NCBI RefSeq assembly: GCF_000308655.1
Contig: NZ_BAGC01000010.1
Coordinates: 48,302-112,301, forward strand
DNA: 64,000 nt
Reading direction: 5' to 3'
Origin: Nocardia niigatensis NBRC 100131
GTDB lineage: Bacteria > Actinomycetota > Actinomycetes > Mycobacteriales > Mycobacteriaceae
Shown: positions 42,900 to 52,264 of the stretch, one piece after another
Numbering within the stretch: position 1 is the stretch's first letter
Layout: each line of letters begins with the position of its first letter
The notes under the pieces: generated by a model
What the model saw: the letters and a program-made list of their open reading frames with translations, nothing else
What the model was told of the DNA's origin: nothing
The model's database searches: none
Position numbers and translations under genes: made by a program

Positions 42900-44639
42900 A
42901 TGACGAATCAACCGCGATCGCAGTTCCTCGGCCCCGAGCAGCGCGAGGCTGCCTGGGGACGGCTCGGCAAGGACACCTTCGACGTCATCGTGATCGGTGG
43001 CGGCGTGGTCGGCGCGGGCATCGCCCTCGATGCCGCGACCCGCGGTCTGGAGGTCGCCCTGGTCGAGGCGCGGGATCTGGCCGCGGGCACGTCCAGCCGG
43101 TCATCCAAGATGTTCCACGGTGGCCTGCGCTACCTGGAGATGATGGAATTCGGACTGGTCCGTGAGGCTCTCCGGGAACGCGAGCTGGCCCTGTCCACGC
43201 TGGCGCCGCACCTGGTGAAGCCGCTGAAATTCCTCTACCCGCTCACCCGCCTCGGCTGGGAACGCCCCTATGTGACCGCCGGGCTGGTGCTCTACGACAC
43301 CATGGGCGGCGCGAAATCGGTTCCCGGACAGCATCATCTGACCCGCTCGGCAGCGCTGCGCCAGGCGCCCGGCCTCAAGCGGGACGCTCTCACCGGCGGC
43401 GTGAACTACTACGACACCGTGGTCGACGACGCCCGCCACACCATGACCGTGGCCCGCACCGCCGCCCACTACGGCGCGGTCATCCGTACTTCGACCCGGG
43501 TGACCGGCTTCCTCAGGGAGGCGGACCGGGTGGTCGGAATCAAGGTGCGCGACACCGAGGACGGCCGCACCTGCGAGGTACGCGGCAGTGTCGTCATCAA
43601 CGCCACCGGCGTGTGGACCGACGAAATCCAGTCGCTCGCACAGCAACGCGGCCGATTCCATGTGCGCGCGTCAAAGGGTGTGCACATCGTGGTCCCGCGC
43701 GACCGCATCGCCAGCGACACCTCGCTCATCCTGCGCACCGAGAAGTCCGTGCTCTTCGTCATTGCCTGGAGCACCGACCACTGGATCATCGGCACCACCG
43801 ACACCGACTGGAACCTCGACCTCGCGCACCCGGCCGCCACCAAATGCGATATCGACTACTTGCTCGAACACGTCAACAAGGTGCTGGTCACCCCGCTCAC
43901 CACCGGCGACATCACCGGCGTCTACGCGGGCCTGCGGCCGCTGCTCGCGGGGGAGAGCGACGAGACCTCCAAGCTCTCCCGGGAACACGCGGTGGCCCGC
44001 ATCGCCCCCGGCCTGGTCGCCATCGCCGGCGGCAAGTACACCACCTACCGGGTCATGGCCTACGACGCGGTCGACGAAGCGGCACAGGATATTCCGCGGC
44101 GCGTGCCGCCCACCATCACCGAGAAGGTGCCCCTCCTCGGCGCGGACGGCTACCACGCGCTGATGAACCAGACCCCGCACCTGGCCGAGAAATACGGCGT
44201 CCACCCGTACCGGATCCAGCATCTGCTCAACCGCTACGGCTCGCTCATCGACGAGGTGCTCGGCCTGGCCGACGGCAAACCCGAACTGCTGCAGGCGATC
44301 ACGGACTCACCGGGCTACCTTCGGGTGGAGGCCGTCTACGCGGCCGCCGCCGAGGCCGCCCTGCACCTGGACGACATCCTGGCCCGCCGCACCCGCATCT
44401 CCATCGAATACGCCCACCGCGGCGTCGATTCCGCCGACGAGGTGGCGCGGCTGGTGGCCCCGGTGCTGGGCTGGTCCGAGGCCGACATCCTGCGCGAGGT
44501 GGAGGTCTACACCGCCCGGGTCCGGGCCGAGATCGAATCCCAGACCCAGCCCGACGACGCCTCCGCCGACGCCCTGCGCCTGGAGGCCCCGGAGGCCCGG
44601 CGGCAGGTGCGGGACCCGGGTCAGCGCACCAGCCTGTAG
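42900..44639 (+). CDS. glpD: Glycerol-3-phosphate dehydrogenase (FAD, respiratory)
   Basis: 579 residues, ATG after GGAGGAG. The FAD-binding motif VIGGGVVGAGIALDAATRG lies near residue 22; GTSSRSSKMFHGGLRYLE and the FDTxD-like GTTDTDW block are GlpD signatures. A C-terminal helical domain (about 410-540) completes the family layout. It oxidises glycerol 3-phosphate to DHAP at the membrane and passes electrons to quinone. It corresponds to GlpD2 (Rv3302c), but here with glpK divergent. The last 19 bases overlap the convergent F420-reductase-like gene. Confidence 0.96.
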   Translation: MTNQPRSQFLGPEQREAAWGRLGKDTFDVIVIGGGVVGAGIALDAATRGLEVALVEARDLAAGTSSRSSKMFHGGLRYLEMMEFGLVREALRERELALSTLAPHLVKPLKFLYPLTRLGWERPYVTAGLVLYDTMGGAKSVPGQHHLTRSAALRQAPGLKRDALTGGVNYYDTVVDDARHTMTVARTAAHYGAVIRTSTRVTGFLREADRVVGIKVRDTEDGRTCEVRGSVVINATGVWTDEIQSLAQQRGRFHVRASKGVHIVVPRDRIASDTSLILRTEKSVLFVIAWSTDHWIIGTTDTDWNLDLAHPAATKCDIDYLLEHVNKVLVTPLTTGDITGVYAGLRPLLAGESDETSKLSREHAVARIAPGLVAIAGGKYTTYRVMAYDAVDEAAQDIPRRVPPTITEKVPLLGADGYHALMNQTPHLAEKYGVHPYRIQHLLNRYGSLIDEVLGLADGKPELLQAITDSPGYLRVEAVYAAAAEAALHLDDILARRTRISIEYAHRGVDSADEVARLVAPVLGWSEADILREVEVYTARVRAEIESQTQPDDASADALRLEAPEARRQVRDPGQRTSL

Positions 44640-45259
44640 TTGAACTCGGTGGTGCCCAGAGCGCCCATCAGCCGCACCCACAACGGCAACATCATCTCGG
44701 TGCCGCGGGCGGTGCTGATGTCGCCGAGGTCGATGATGTCGTGCCAGCCGAACTCGCGCAGCAGGCCGCTCACCGTCTCCTTGGCCTCGGCGTCGTTACC
44801 GGAGACGAAGATGGTGTGCTCGCCGCCCGCCACCCGGTCCGGGTGCGCCATCAGCTCGGCGGTCACCGTATTGAGCGTCTTCACCACCCGCGCCTCGGGG
44901 AACGCCCGCTGCACCTGCTCGCCGACCGAATCCGTATTGCAGATCGTGAGGAACGGCGGGAGGCCCTGGGAGAAGTCCAGCGGATTCGAGAGGTCCACCA
45001 CCACCTTGCCCGCCAGATGCACCGCCCCCGCCCCGGACAGCGCGGCCACGCTGGCCTGCCCCGCCGTCGCATTGATGATCAACTCCGCCCCGGCGGCCGC
45101 CGCGGCCGCGGCGGCCAGCGGCGCCGGGAACGGCTCCTCCGACCGCCCCATCGTGGCCTCGACATCCCGTGTCCCGATCACCACGTCATGTCCCAGTTCC
45201 ACCAACCGCGCCGACAATGTCCGCCCGACCGCCCCGGTGCCCAGGATTGCGATTCTCAT
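44621..45259 (-). CDS. NADPH-dependent F420 reductase-like protein
   Basis: 212 residues from ATG 45259. The N-terminal Rossmann motif MRIAILGTGAVGRTLSARLVELGHDV and the downstream IINATAG, VVDLSNPLDF and VKTLNTVTAELM blocks match the family of F420:NADP oxidoreductase-like and related NAD(P)-binding proteins. A substrate other than F420 is possible, since many paralogues of this fold exist in actinobacteria. It ends by overlapping glpD on the opposite strand by 19 bases. Confidence 0.85.
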   Translation of the reverse strand: MRIAILGTGAVGRTLSARLVELGHDVVIGTRDVEATMGRSEEPFPAPLAAAAAAAAGAELIINATAGQASVAALSGAGAVHLAGKVVVDLSNPLDFSQGLPPFLTICNTDSVGEQVQRAFPEARVVKTLNTVTAELMAHPDRVAGGEHTIFVSGNDAEAKETVSGLLREFGWHDIIDLGDISTARGTEMMLPLWVRLMGALGTTEFNYRLVR

Positions 45260-45353
45260 GCCCGCAACCCTAGGCCCGGAAACCGGGCACGCGAACGCAT
45301 TTCGGCAGCGACGAATCGTGCCGCGCACGTGAAAAATCGGGCCACGGGGGCCG

Positions 45354-46121
45354 TCAGCGGTGGGGCGGCTGACAGCGGGGACAGAAGTAGATGCCGCGTT
45401 CGGCCCGGCCGGCGTGCGCGTCGTCACCGAGCAGATGGACGACCAGGCTGGTGCCGCACCGGGGGCAGGGGCGGCGCTGGCGGCCGTAAGCCAGTGCGCG
45501 CCAGGGCGGCTCGTGCGCGGCCTTGACCAGCACGCGGTGCGCCTCGTCGACCAGGGCGGGCAGGTCCTCGATCGCGCCGACCGGGGCGGCGGGGTGGACC
45601 CGGCGCAGGAAGCAGATCTCACTGCGGTAGATATTGCCGATGCCGGCCAAGTTGGTCTGGTCGAGCAGCGCCAGGCCGATCGGCCGGTCGGGGTCGGCGG
45701 ACAGGCGGCGGACCGCCTCGGCGGGATCCCAGTCCGGGCCGAGCAGGTCGGGACCGAGATGATCGGTCGCGGTGCGCTCCTCGGCCCGCCGGAGCACCTC
45801 GACCAGGCCCAGCGAGAAGCCGACCGCCTCCGCGTCGGCGGTGGCCAGCACCAGCCGGGCGGTGAAACCCGGCCTGGTCCAGCGCTGTCCGGGCGCGTAG
45901 ACCCGCCACTCGCCCTCCATCCTCAGGTGCGTGTGGATGCTCAGGTCCGCGGTGCGGACGAACAGGTGCTTGCCGTAGGTGCCGACGCTCTCGACCTCCC
46001 GGCCCGCCAGATCGAGCGTCGCGTAGCGCGGCACCCGGAAGTCGCTGCGGGTCAGCACCTTGCCCGCCAACGCCTTTCGGAGGCGGTTGGCGGTGAGGAA
46101 GACGGCATCGCCCTCAGGCAT
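45354..46121 (-). CDS. nei2: Endonuclease VIII-like DNA glycosylase Nei2
   Basis: 255 residues starting MPEGD: Pro2 is the nucleophile for the Schiff base and Glu3 the general acid of the Fpg/Nei family. A catalytic Lys lies in GTYGKHLFVR, the helix-two-turn-helix contains TNLAGIGNIYRSEICF, and the C-terminal zinc finger has CPRCG...FCPRCQ. It removes oxidised pyrimidines from DNA. It follows lhr by 47 bases, the order seen in M. tuberculosis (Rv3296-Rv3297), making a repair operon. Confidence 0.95.
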   Translation of the reverse strand: MPEGDAVFLTANRLRKALAGKVLTRSDFRVPRYATLDLAGREVESVGTYGKHLFVRTADLSIHTHLRMEGEWRVYAPGQRWTRPGFTARLVLATADAEAVGFSLGLVEVLRRAEERTATDHLGPDLLGPDWDPAEAVRRLSADPDRPIGLALLDQTNLAGIGNIYRSEICFLRRVHPAAPVGAIEDLPALVDEAHRVLVKAAHEPPWRALAYGRQRRPCPRCGTSLVVHLLGDDAHAGRAERGIYFCPRCQPPHR

Positions 46122-46168
46122 GCGGGCTCACGGGCGGCTGCTGCGGGTTCACGGACGACCCCCGCGGC

Positions 46169-49100
46169 TCACGGGCGGCTCCGTAGCCGGAAGCCCTTCG
46201 GCGTCGCCGCGAACCCGGCCTCGGTGAGGAAACCCGCGAAGGTGTTGCCGTGCACCGACTCCCCGTTCACCCGGTCGATGACCAGCGAGTCCACCCGGCG
46301 GTCGTGGACCAGCCCGGCCAGGGCGGTGGCCGCCGCGGTCCGCACCGCCGGGTCCTCGGTGAAGGTGAGCAGGGTCTTGCCGCCCCGCTCCAGATACAGC
46401 GTGAGTTCACCGCCGACCAGGACCACCAGCGCACCCGCCTTGCGACCCGGGCGGTGTCCCGCACCCTCGGCGGCCGCCTTGGGCCAGGGCAGCGCCGCGC
46501 CGTACGGGTTCGCCGGATCACAGGCCGCCAGCGCGACCGCGGCGCCGACCGGCTCGTGCGAGAAGCCGTCGCCCGCCGCGCGCGTGCGATCGGTGTCGAA
46601 GGAACGCAGGCGGTCCACCACATCGGTGGTCGAGAACTGCGCGCCGCCCAGGGAATCCACGAAGTACCCGCGCCGGCAGCGGCCGCGATCCTCGAACTCG
46701 GTCAGCACCCGGTACATGAGCGCGAAACCGCCCGGCACGCCCTCGCTCTGCACCGAGCCGCGAGTCAGCACCCCGTACCGCTCCAGCAGTACGTCGGCGG
46801 TGGCGTGGGCGCGAATCGTGGTGTCGGCCACCCGTTCCGGCAGCAGCGACCAGCGGCCCGACACCTGTGGTGACGCGGTGCGGGCGGGCATGCCGGTGCG
46901 CGGCAGGTACATGCGCCCGCGCGGGGTGCGGCGCGGCGTCCGGTGCGCGGTGGTGGTGCGGGCGGTGCCGGCCAGCAGGGCGCGTACGGGAGCGAAGGTG
47001 TCGCCGCCGATGTGCCCGGCCCACACCAGATCCCACAGCGCGGCGGTCACGGCGGCCTCGTCCTCGGAGCCGGCGCTGTCGAGCAGCTGCCGGAAGAAGT
47101 ACGCGCCGCCGGTATTGCCCGGCACGACCTGATACTCGCCTTTCGGCAGCGCGATGCCGAGCGGCCCCGAGCCCCCGCCGTCGAAGTTGCCGAGGCCCAC
47201 GGTGGTTCCGGTGTTCGTGGAGCCGGCGGTTCCTCCGGAGCCCGGGCCCGTGCCGACGGTGCCGCCGATCACGGTGGCCCCCAACGTCGTCAGCACTCCG
47301 ATGTGCCGCTCCGTCAGATCGATGTCGTCGGGCGGCGGCAGCGTCAGCCCGGCCTGCTCCGCGGGATGCAGGGCGATCCAGCCGTCCTTGGCGGTGATCG
47401 ACCCGTGCCCGGACCAGATCACCTCGCCGGTCGCCATGAGCTCGTCCAGCATGGCGGGGGCGTAGTCGCGCACCCGCAGCGGCAGGATCAGCGACTCCCA
47501 GGCCGAAGCCGGGATCGGCACGCCCGCAAGCTGTTCCACCACAGCGGCGACACCGTCCACGCCGCGCAGCTCCCCGCTGCCCACATGCTGCCAGGACGGC
47601 AGGAAGCGGCCCAGCGCGGCGGTCGCGACCGGTTCCACCTCCTTGCGGGCGGCGGCCAGCGAGCGTCGGCGCAGGCGGCGCAGCACCTCACTGTCGCACC
47701 ACTCCGCGCCCGCCGCCCCGGGCGTGAATTCGCCCTCCACCACGCGCTTCTCGAGCGCGAGCCGGTGCAGCGCGGTGGCCGCCACCGCCGGGCCGAGCCC
47801 GAAGCGATGCGCCGCCTGGGTGAGGGTGAACGGCCCGTGCGTGCGCGCGTAGCGGCCGACCAGATCGCCCAGCGGATCGGCGACCGGTTCGATGAAGGCC
47901 GCCGGAACCCCGATGGGCAGCGGCACGCCGAGGGCGTCCCGCAGCCGCGACGCGTCCTCGATGGCCACCCACCACTGCGCCCCCGCGAAGGAAACCTCCA
48001 GTGCCCGGCGCGATTTCACCAGTTCGGCGAACCACTCCCGCGGTTCGGCCACGCACCGCTCGGCGGCCTCCTCCGCCGTCAGCGGACCCAGCAGCCGCAG
48101 CAGATCGGCCAGCCCCTCCATATCCCGCGCCTGCCGTTCGGGTGTGAGCCGCTGCAGTTCCCGCTCGGTCTGCTCCAGCACCCCGGCATCGAGCAGCTCC
48201 CGCAGCTCGACCCGGCCCAGCAGTTCGGCCAGCAGGCTGGAATCCAGGGACAGCGCGGCCGCCCGGCGTTCGGCGAGCGGGCTGTCGCCCTCGTACATGA
48301 ACTGCCCGATGTAGTCGAAGAGCAGCGAATTCGCGAACGGCGAGGGCGCGGCCGTCTCCACCTCGACCAGCCGGATCTGCCGGCGCGCCACCCGGCCCAG
48401 CAGGTCCCGCAGCGACGGCAGGTCGTAGACGTCCTGCAGGCACTCCCGCACGGTCTCCAGCAGGATCGGGAACTCGGGGAACTTGCGCGCCACGTCCAGC
48501 AGCTGTGCCGCCCGCTGCCGCTGCTGCCACAGCGGCGCGCGCTTGCCCGGATCCCGCCGCGGCAGCAGCAGCGCCCGCGCCGCGCACTCCCGGAACCGCG
48601 ACGCGAAAAGCGCGGAGCCGCCGACCTGTTCGGTCACCAGATCGTCGATCTCATCGGTCTCGAATACGAACAGCTCGGCCCCCGGCGGATCGTCGGTGGT
48701 GTCCGGCAGACGCACCACGATCCCGTCGTCCGACGGCGTGGGCGCGGCGTCCACCCCGAACCGCTCGCGCAGCCGGGCCGCGACCGCCAGCGCCCACGGC
48801 GCGTGCACCGGAAGCCCGTAGGGCGAGTGCAGCACCACCCGCCAGTCGCCCAGTTCGTCCCGGAACCGCTCCACCACCAGGGTCTTGTCGGTCGGCAGCT
48901 GCCCGGTGGCCTCCCGCTGCTCGGCGAGCAGCGCCACCAGGTTCGCCGTCGCGTTCTCGTCCAATCCGCCCTGCAGGGCGACGGTTTCGACCTCCGAGTC
49001 CGGTGCGGACTTCTTCGAGCGCGCGGTCTTCTCGACCTCCTGCCCGGCGTGCCGCACGAATTCGCCCAGGGCCGCACCCAATTCGGCCGGGCGTCCGAGC

Positions 49101-50902
49101 GAATCGCCGTGCCAGAAGGGAAGCCGGCCCGGCAGGCCGAAGGCCGGCGTCACCAGCACCCGGTCGAAGGTGATCTCCTCGATCCGCCAGCTGGTCGCGC
49201 CCAGGGCGAAGACGTCCCCGACCCGGGACTCGTAGACCATCTCCTCGTCGAGTTCCCCGACCCGGGAGGCCTTCTCGCCCACCATGAACACCGGGAACAG
49301 GCCGCGATCGGGAATCGCGCCGCCCGAGGTCACCGCCAGCCGTTGCGCGCCCGGCCGGCCGGTCAGCGTCCCCGCGTCGCGATCCCACACGATGCGCGGC
49401 CGCAGTTCGGCGAATTCGTCGGAGGGGTAGCGGCCCGCCAGCAGATCCAAGACCGACTCATAGGCCGAACGCGGCAGCCCCGCATAGCTTCCCGTGCCGC
49501 GCACGGTCTCGAACCAGTCGTCGGCGTCGAGGGGTTCCAGCGCGCAGGCCGCCACCGTCTGCTGGGCGAGAATGTCCAGCGGATGCGCGGGCACCCGCAG
49601 TCGCTCGATCTGCCCGGCCGTCATGCGCTGCGATGCCACCGCGCAGTGGATGACATCGGTCCGGTGCTTCGGAAAGATCACGCCCCGCGAGATCTCGCCC
49701 ACCTGATGGCCGGCCCGTCCCACCCGCTGCAATCCGGAGGCCACCGACGGCGGCGCCTCCACCTGCACCACCAGATCCACCGCGCCCATGTCGATGCCGA
49801 GCTCGAGGCTGCTGGTCGCCACCACGCAGCGCAGCCGCCCGCTCTTCAGGTCGTCCTCGATGAGCGCGCGCTGCTCCTTGCTCACCGACCCGTGGTGGGC
49901 GCGCGCGAGCAGTGTGGTGGCACCGTGGATCACCTCCGTGGACGCGCCCAGCTGCGCGGGCGGGGCGTGCTCGGTCTCTACCGTCTCCCCGATGCGCGCG
50001 GCATACGCCTCGTTGAGCCGCGCCGTGAGCCGCTCGGACAGGCGCCGCGAATTCGCGAACACGATGGACGAGCGATGCTCGAGCACCAGATCCACGATGG
50101 CCTCGTCCACGTGCGGCCAGATCGAGCCCGGCTGATCCGAATCCTCCGCGCCCGCATCGGGTTCGGTCATGTCGGCCACCGGCACCCGCACCGACAGATC
50201 GAAGGTCTTGGGCGCGGGTGGCGCGACAATGCTGATGGGCGCGCTCCCGACCAGGAACCGCCCCACCTCCTCCGGCGGCCGCACCGTCGCCGACAGCCCG
50301 ATCCGCTGGGCGGGCCGTTCGAAGCGCGGGGAGGCGGAGCACAGGCGGTCCAGTCGCGCCAATGAAAGCGCCAGGTGCGCACCGCGTTTCGAGCCCGCGA
50401 TGGCGTGCACCTCGTCCACGATCACCGTGTGCACCGCGCTCAACGTCTCCCGTGCCGCCGAGGTCAGCATGAGGAACAGCGATTCCGGCGTAGTGATCAG
50501 AATGTCCGGCGGCGTGCGCTGCATGCTGCGCCGATCCGAGGCGCTGGTGTCACCCGAGCGCACCCCCACCCGGATCTCCGGCGCGGCCACGCCCAGCCGC
50601 TTGGCCGTCTGTGTGATCCCCACCAGCGGCGCCCGCAGGTTCCGCTCCACGTCCACGGCCAGCGCCTTGAGCGGCGAGATGTAGAGCACCGATGTCTTGC
50701 GCGGCCCCTCGGCCGGTTCCCGGGTGGCCAGCCGGTTGATGGCCCACAGGAACGCCGACAGCGTTTTGCCCGACCCGGTGGGCGCGATGACCAGCGTGTG
50801 CTGCCCGGCCGCGATCGACTCCCACGCCCCGAGTTGCGCGGCCGTCGGCGCGGGGAACGCACCGTCGAACCACTCTCGGGTGGCGGGTGAGAACCGATCC
50901 AT
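46169..50902 (-). CDS. lhr: Lhr-type ATP-dependent DNA helicase
   Basis: 1577 residues from ATG 50902 (in-frame codons further upstream add no homology). The N-terminal superfamily 2 motor carries APTGSGKT (motif I), VIVDEVHAI (motif II) and VQRVGRAGHQ (motif VI, as LQRVGRAGHQ); a long C-terminal winged-helix and Lhr core region follows. Mycobacterial Lhr (1513 residues) translocates 3'-to-5' and unwinds RNA:DNA hybrids in damage response. Here residues about 1209-1249 form a Gly/Thr/Ser-rich insertion (47157-47277) that helps explain the extra length. Operon with nei2. Confidence 0.96.
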   Translation of the reverse strand: MDRFSPATREWFDGAFPAPTAAQLGAWESIAAGQHTLVIAPTGSGKTLSAFLWAINRLATREPAEGPRKTSVLYISPLKALAVDVERNLRAPLVGITQTAKRLGVAAPEIRVGVRSGDTSASDRRSMQRTPPDILITTPESLFLMLTSAARETLSAVHTVIVDEVHAIAGSKRGAHLALSLARLDRLCSASPRFERPAQRIGLSATVRPPEEVGRFLVGSAPISIVAPPAPKTFDLSVRVPVADMTEPDAGAEDSDQPGSIWPHVDEAIVDLVLEHRSSIVFANSRRLSERLTARLNEAYAARIGETVETEHAPPAQLGASTEVIHGATTLLARAHHGSVSKEQRALIEDDLKSGRLRCVVATSSLELGIDMGAVDLVVQVEAPPSVASGLQRVGRAGHQVGEISRGVIFPKHRTDVIHCAVASQRMTAGQIERLRVPAHPLDILAQQTVAACALEPLDADDWFETVRGTGSYAGLPRSAYESVLDLLAGRYPSDEFAELRPRIVWDRDAGTLTGRPGAQRLAVTSGGAIPDRGLFPVFMVGEKASRVGELDEEMVYESRVGDVFALGATSWRIEEITFDRVLVTPAFGLPGRLPFWHGDSLGRPAELGAALGEFVRHAGQEVEKTARSKKSAPDSEVETVALQGGLDENATANLVALLAEQREATGQLPTDKTLVVERFRDELGDWRVVLHSPYGLPVHAPWALAVAARLRERFGVDAAPTPSDDGIVVRLPDTTDDPPGAELFVFETDEIDDLVTEQVGGSALFASRFRECAARALLLPRRDPGKRAPLWQQRQRAAQLLDVARKFPEFPILLETVRECLQDVYDLPSLRDLLGRVARRQIRLVEVETAAPSPFANSLLFDYIGQFMYEGDSPLAERRAAALSLDSSLLAELLGRVELRELLDAGVLEQTERELQRLTPERQARDMEGLADLLRLLGPLTAEEAAERCVAEPREWFAELVKSRRALEVSFAGAQWWVAIEDASRLRDALGVPLPIGVPAAFIEPVADPLGDLVGRYARTHGPFTLTQAAHRFGLGPAVAATALHRLALEKRVVEGEFTPGAAGAEWCDSEVLRRLRRRSLAAARKEVEPVATAALGRFLPSWQHVGSGELRGVDGVAAVVEQLAGVPIPASAWESLILPLRVRDYAPAMLDELMATGEVIWSGHGSITAKDGWIALHPAEQAGLTLPPPDDIDLTERHIGVLTTLGATVIGGTVGTGPGSGGTAGSTNTGTTVGLGNFDGGGSGPLGIALPKGEYQVVPGNTGGAYFFRQLLDSAGSEDEAAVTAALWDLVWAGHIGGDTFAPVRALLAGTARTTTAHRTPRRTPRGRMYLPRTGMPARTASPQVSGRWSLLPERVADTTIRAHATADVLLERYGVLTRGSVQSEGVPGGFALMYRVLTEFEDRGRCRRGYFVDSLGGAQFSTTDVVDRLRSFDTDRTRAAGDGFSHEPVGAAVALAACDPANPYGAALPWPKAAAEGAGHRPGRKAGALVVLVGGELTLYLERGGKTLLTFTEDPAVRTAAATALAGLVHDRRVDSLVIDRVNGESVHGNTFAGFLTEAGFAATPKGFRLRSRP

Positions 50903-51033
50903 GACCCCCAGTCTGCACCCGCACACCGACAAGACTCCGCCTGCCCGGGCCGCTTCCGGCCGAGGTCGCGGCACCCGTGGCCGGTGCGGGAGCGAAGGGC
51001 GGGCAATCGTGATACGCCCTCCAGCGCCGCGCG

Positions 51034-51039
51034 TAGGCT
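51034..51039 (+). promoter_or_regulatory. -10 box of a leaderless transcript
   Basis: TAGGCT ends 7 nt before the GTG at 51047. Confidence 0.5.
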
Positions 51040-51046
51040 TCGGACC

Positions 51047-51592
51047 GTGCAGAAGGTGCTCCGACTCGACCTGGTCAGTCACGGTATGACCGAGGCGATG
51101 CGCAAAGCACGATTCCCGGTCGACGAACCCCTGACGGAAGCGGGCCGCCGCGCCGTCTCCGCCTGCGGCCGCCTGAGCGCCGCCCGGGTCGTCACCGCCC
51201 CCGAGCGCCGCACCATCGAAACCGCCACCCTCATGGGACTCACGGGCGACGAGGACGACCGACTACGCGATCTCGACGCGGGGGCCTGGCGCGGCGGCGA
51301 ACTCATGTCCGTGCCGAAGGAAGACCTCTACCTCTGGCTCACCGACCCCGGCTTCCGCGGTCACGGCGGCGAGGCGGTGGTCGACGTCATCGAGCGCACC
51401 GGGGAATGGCTCGCCGATATCGCCCTCGACGGCGAACCCACCATCGCCGTCACCCACCCGGCGGTGGTTCGCGCCGCCCTTCTGGTCACCCTCGACGCGC
51501 CCGCGAAGTCGTTCTGGCGCATCGATGTTCCGCCCGTGAGCGTCACCCGGCTGCACTATCGCGGTGAATGGACCCTGCACTTCAGTTCGTGA
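51047..51592 (+). CDS. Histidine phosphatase superfamily protein with SHG motif
   Basis: 181 residues from GTG 51047, supported by a -10 box 7 nt upstream. It has the phosphoglycerate mutase-like fold: the phosphate-pocket RHG is LVSHG here (the Arg is replaced by Ser, the phospho-accepting His is kept), followed by LTEAGRRAVSACGRL, TAPERRTIETAT and a second His in VTHPAVVRAAL. Losing the Arg should weaken phosphate binding, so activity on ordinary phosphomonoesters is doubtful. Divergent from lhr. The stop is immediately followed by the convergent TetR stop. Confidence 0.82.
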   Translation: MQKVLRLDLVSHGMTEAMRKARFPVDEPLTEAGRRAVSACGRLSAARVVTAPERRTIETATLMGLTGDEDDRLRDLDAGAWRGGELMSVPKEDLYLWLTDPGFRGHGGEAVVDVIERTGEWLADIALDGEPTIAVTHPAVVRAALLVTLDAPAKSFWRIDVPPVSVTRLHYRGEWTLHFSS

Positions 51593-52195
51593 TCAGCTCG
51601 CGCTGCCACTCGCGATGAGCATGGCGCGCACGGCGTCGGTGATCAGCCGGGCCGGCAGGCTCGGGTCGATGGCACGCTGAATGCCAAGTCCCAGACCGAG
51701 ACCCAGCACCGCGGTGGCCGCGTCGCCGGCCGGCATCGGCAGGCGCATGCCCATGGAATCGGCCAGCGATTGCAGCTGGGCGGCGACCGTGCCCCTCACC
51801 AGGCTCAGGCTCGACACCAGCGCGGCCTGCAGCGCCGGATCGTCACGGGCCACGATGGCGAACTCGAATTCCAGCATGGTCCAGCCGACGTCGCCGAGGG
51901 TGCGCTCGGCCCAGTCCTGGAACCGGTCGAGCCGGGCCTCGAGCGTGTCCTCGCCCGCGAGCAGCTCGCTGACCTCCCCGAACTTGGTCTCGTGAATGAG
52001 CGCCAGCACCTCGAGGCAGAGCGCTGATTTGGTCCGGAAGTTCGAGTAGACCGCGCCCTTGGAGTACCCGGCCTCCTCGGCGACCCGTTCCAGGCTGGTC
52101 TTGGCGTACCCGTCCGTCAGGAACATCTCGCGCGCGGTGGCGAGCAGGTCGGCGCGGGTGCGCGCCTGGCTCTCGGTCCTGGTCAGTCGTGCCAT
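51593..52195 (-). CDS. TetR family transcriptional regulator (Rv3295-like)
   Basis: 200 residues, ATG. The helix-turn-helix (about 14-58) reads RADLLATAREMFLTDGYAKTSLERVAEEAGYSKGAVYSNFRTKSALC. It corresponds by position to Rv3295. It is divergent from the patatin-SDR pair; the palindrome ATACCGACGGTAT lies at its own -35 position, with a TAGAAT -10 box 7 nt before the ATG, so it is likely autoregulated and represses the lipid genes. The C-terminal domain is a typical helical ligand pocket. Confidence 0.92.
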   Translation of the reverse strand: MARLTRTESQARTRADLLATAREMFLTDGYAKTSLERVAEEAGYSKGAVYSNFRTKSALCLEVLALIHETKFGEVSELLAGEDTLEARLDRFQDWAERTLGDVGWTMLEFEFAIVARDDPALQAALVSSLSLVRGTVAAQLQSLADSMGMRLPMPAGDAATAVLGLGLGLGIQRAIDPSLPARLITDAVRAMLIASGSAS

Positions 52196-52202
52196 GGCGA
52201 CG

Positions 52203-52256
52203 ATTCTATGTACTCCAGGATTTGGGATACCGACGGTATGTGAATACTGCTAGTGT
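52203..52256. promoter_or_regulatory. Divergent promoters with ATACCGACGGTAT operator
   Basis: TAGAAT (52203-52208, minus strand) is the -10 of the tetR gene and TAGTGT (52251-52256) that of the patatin gene; both give leaderless transcripts. Between them ATACCG-A-CGGTAT (52227-52239) is a perfect 6+6 inverted repeat of the kind bound by TetR regulators. Confidence 0.7.
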
Positions 52257-52264
52257 GCGAAACC

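Noticed and set aside
46943..50365. 1140-codon open frame opposite lhr
   Set aside because: Runs antisense through the fully recognisable Lhr helicase; long antisense frames are expected in such GC-rich DNA.
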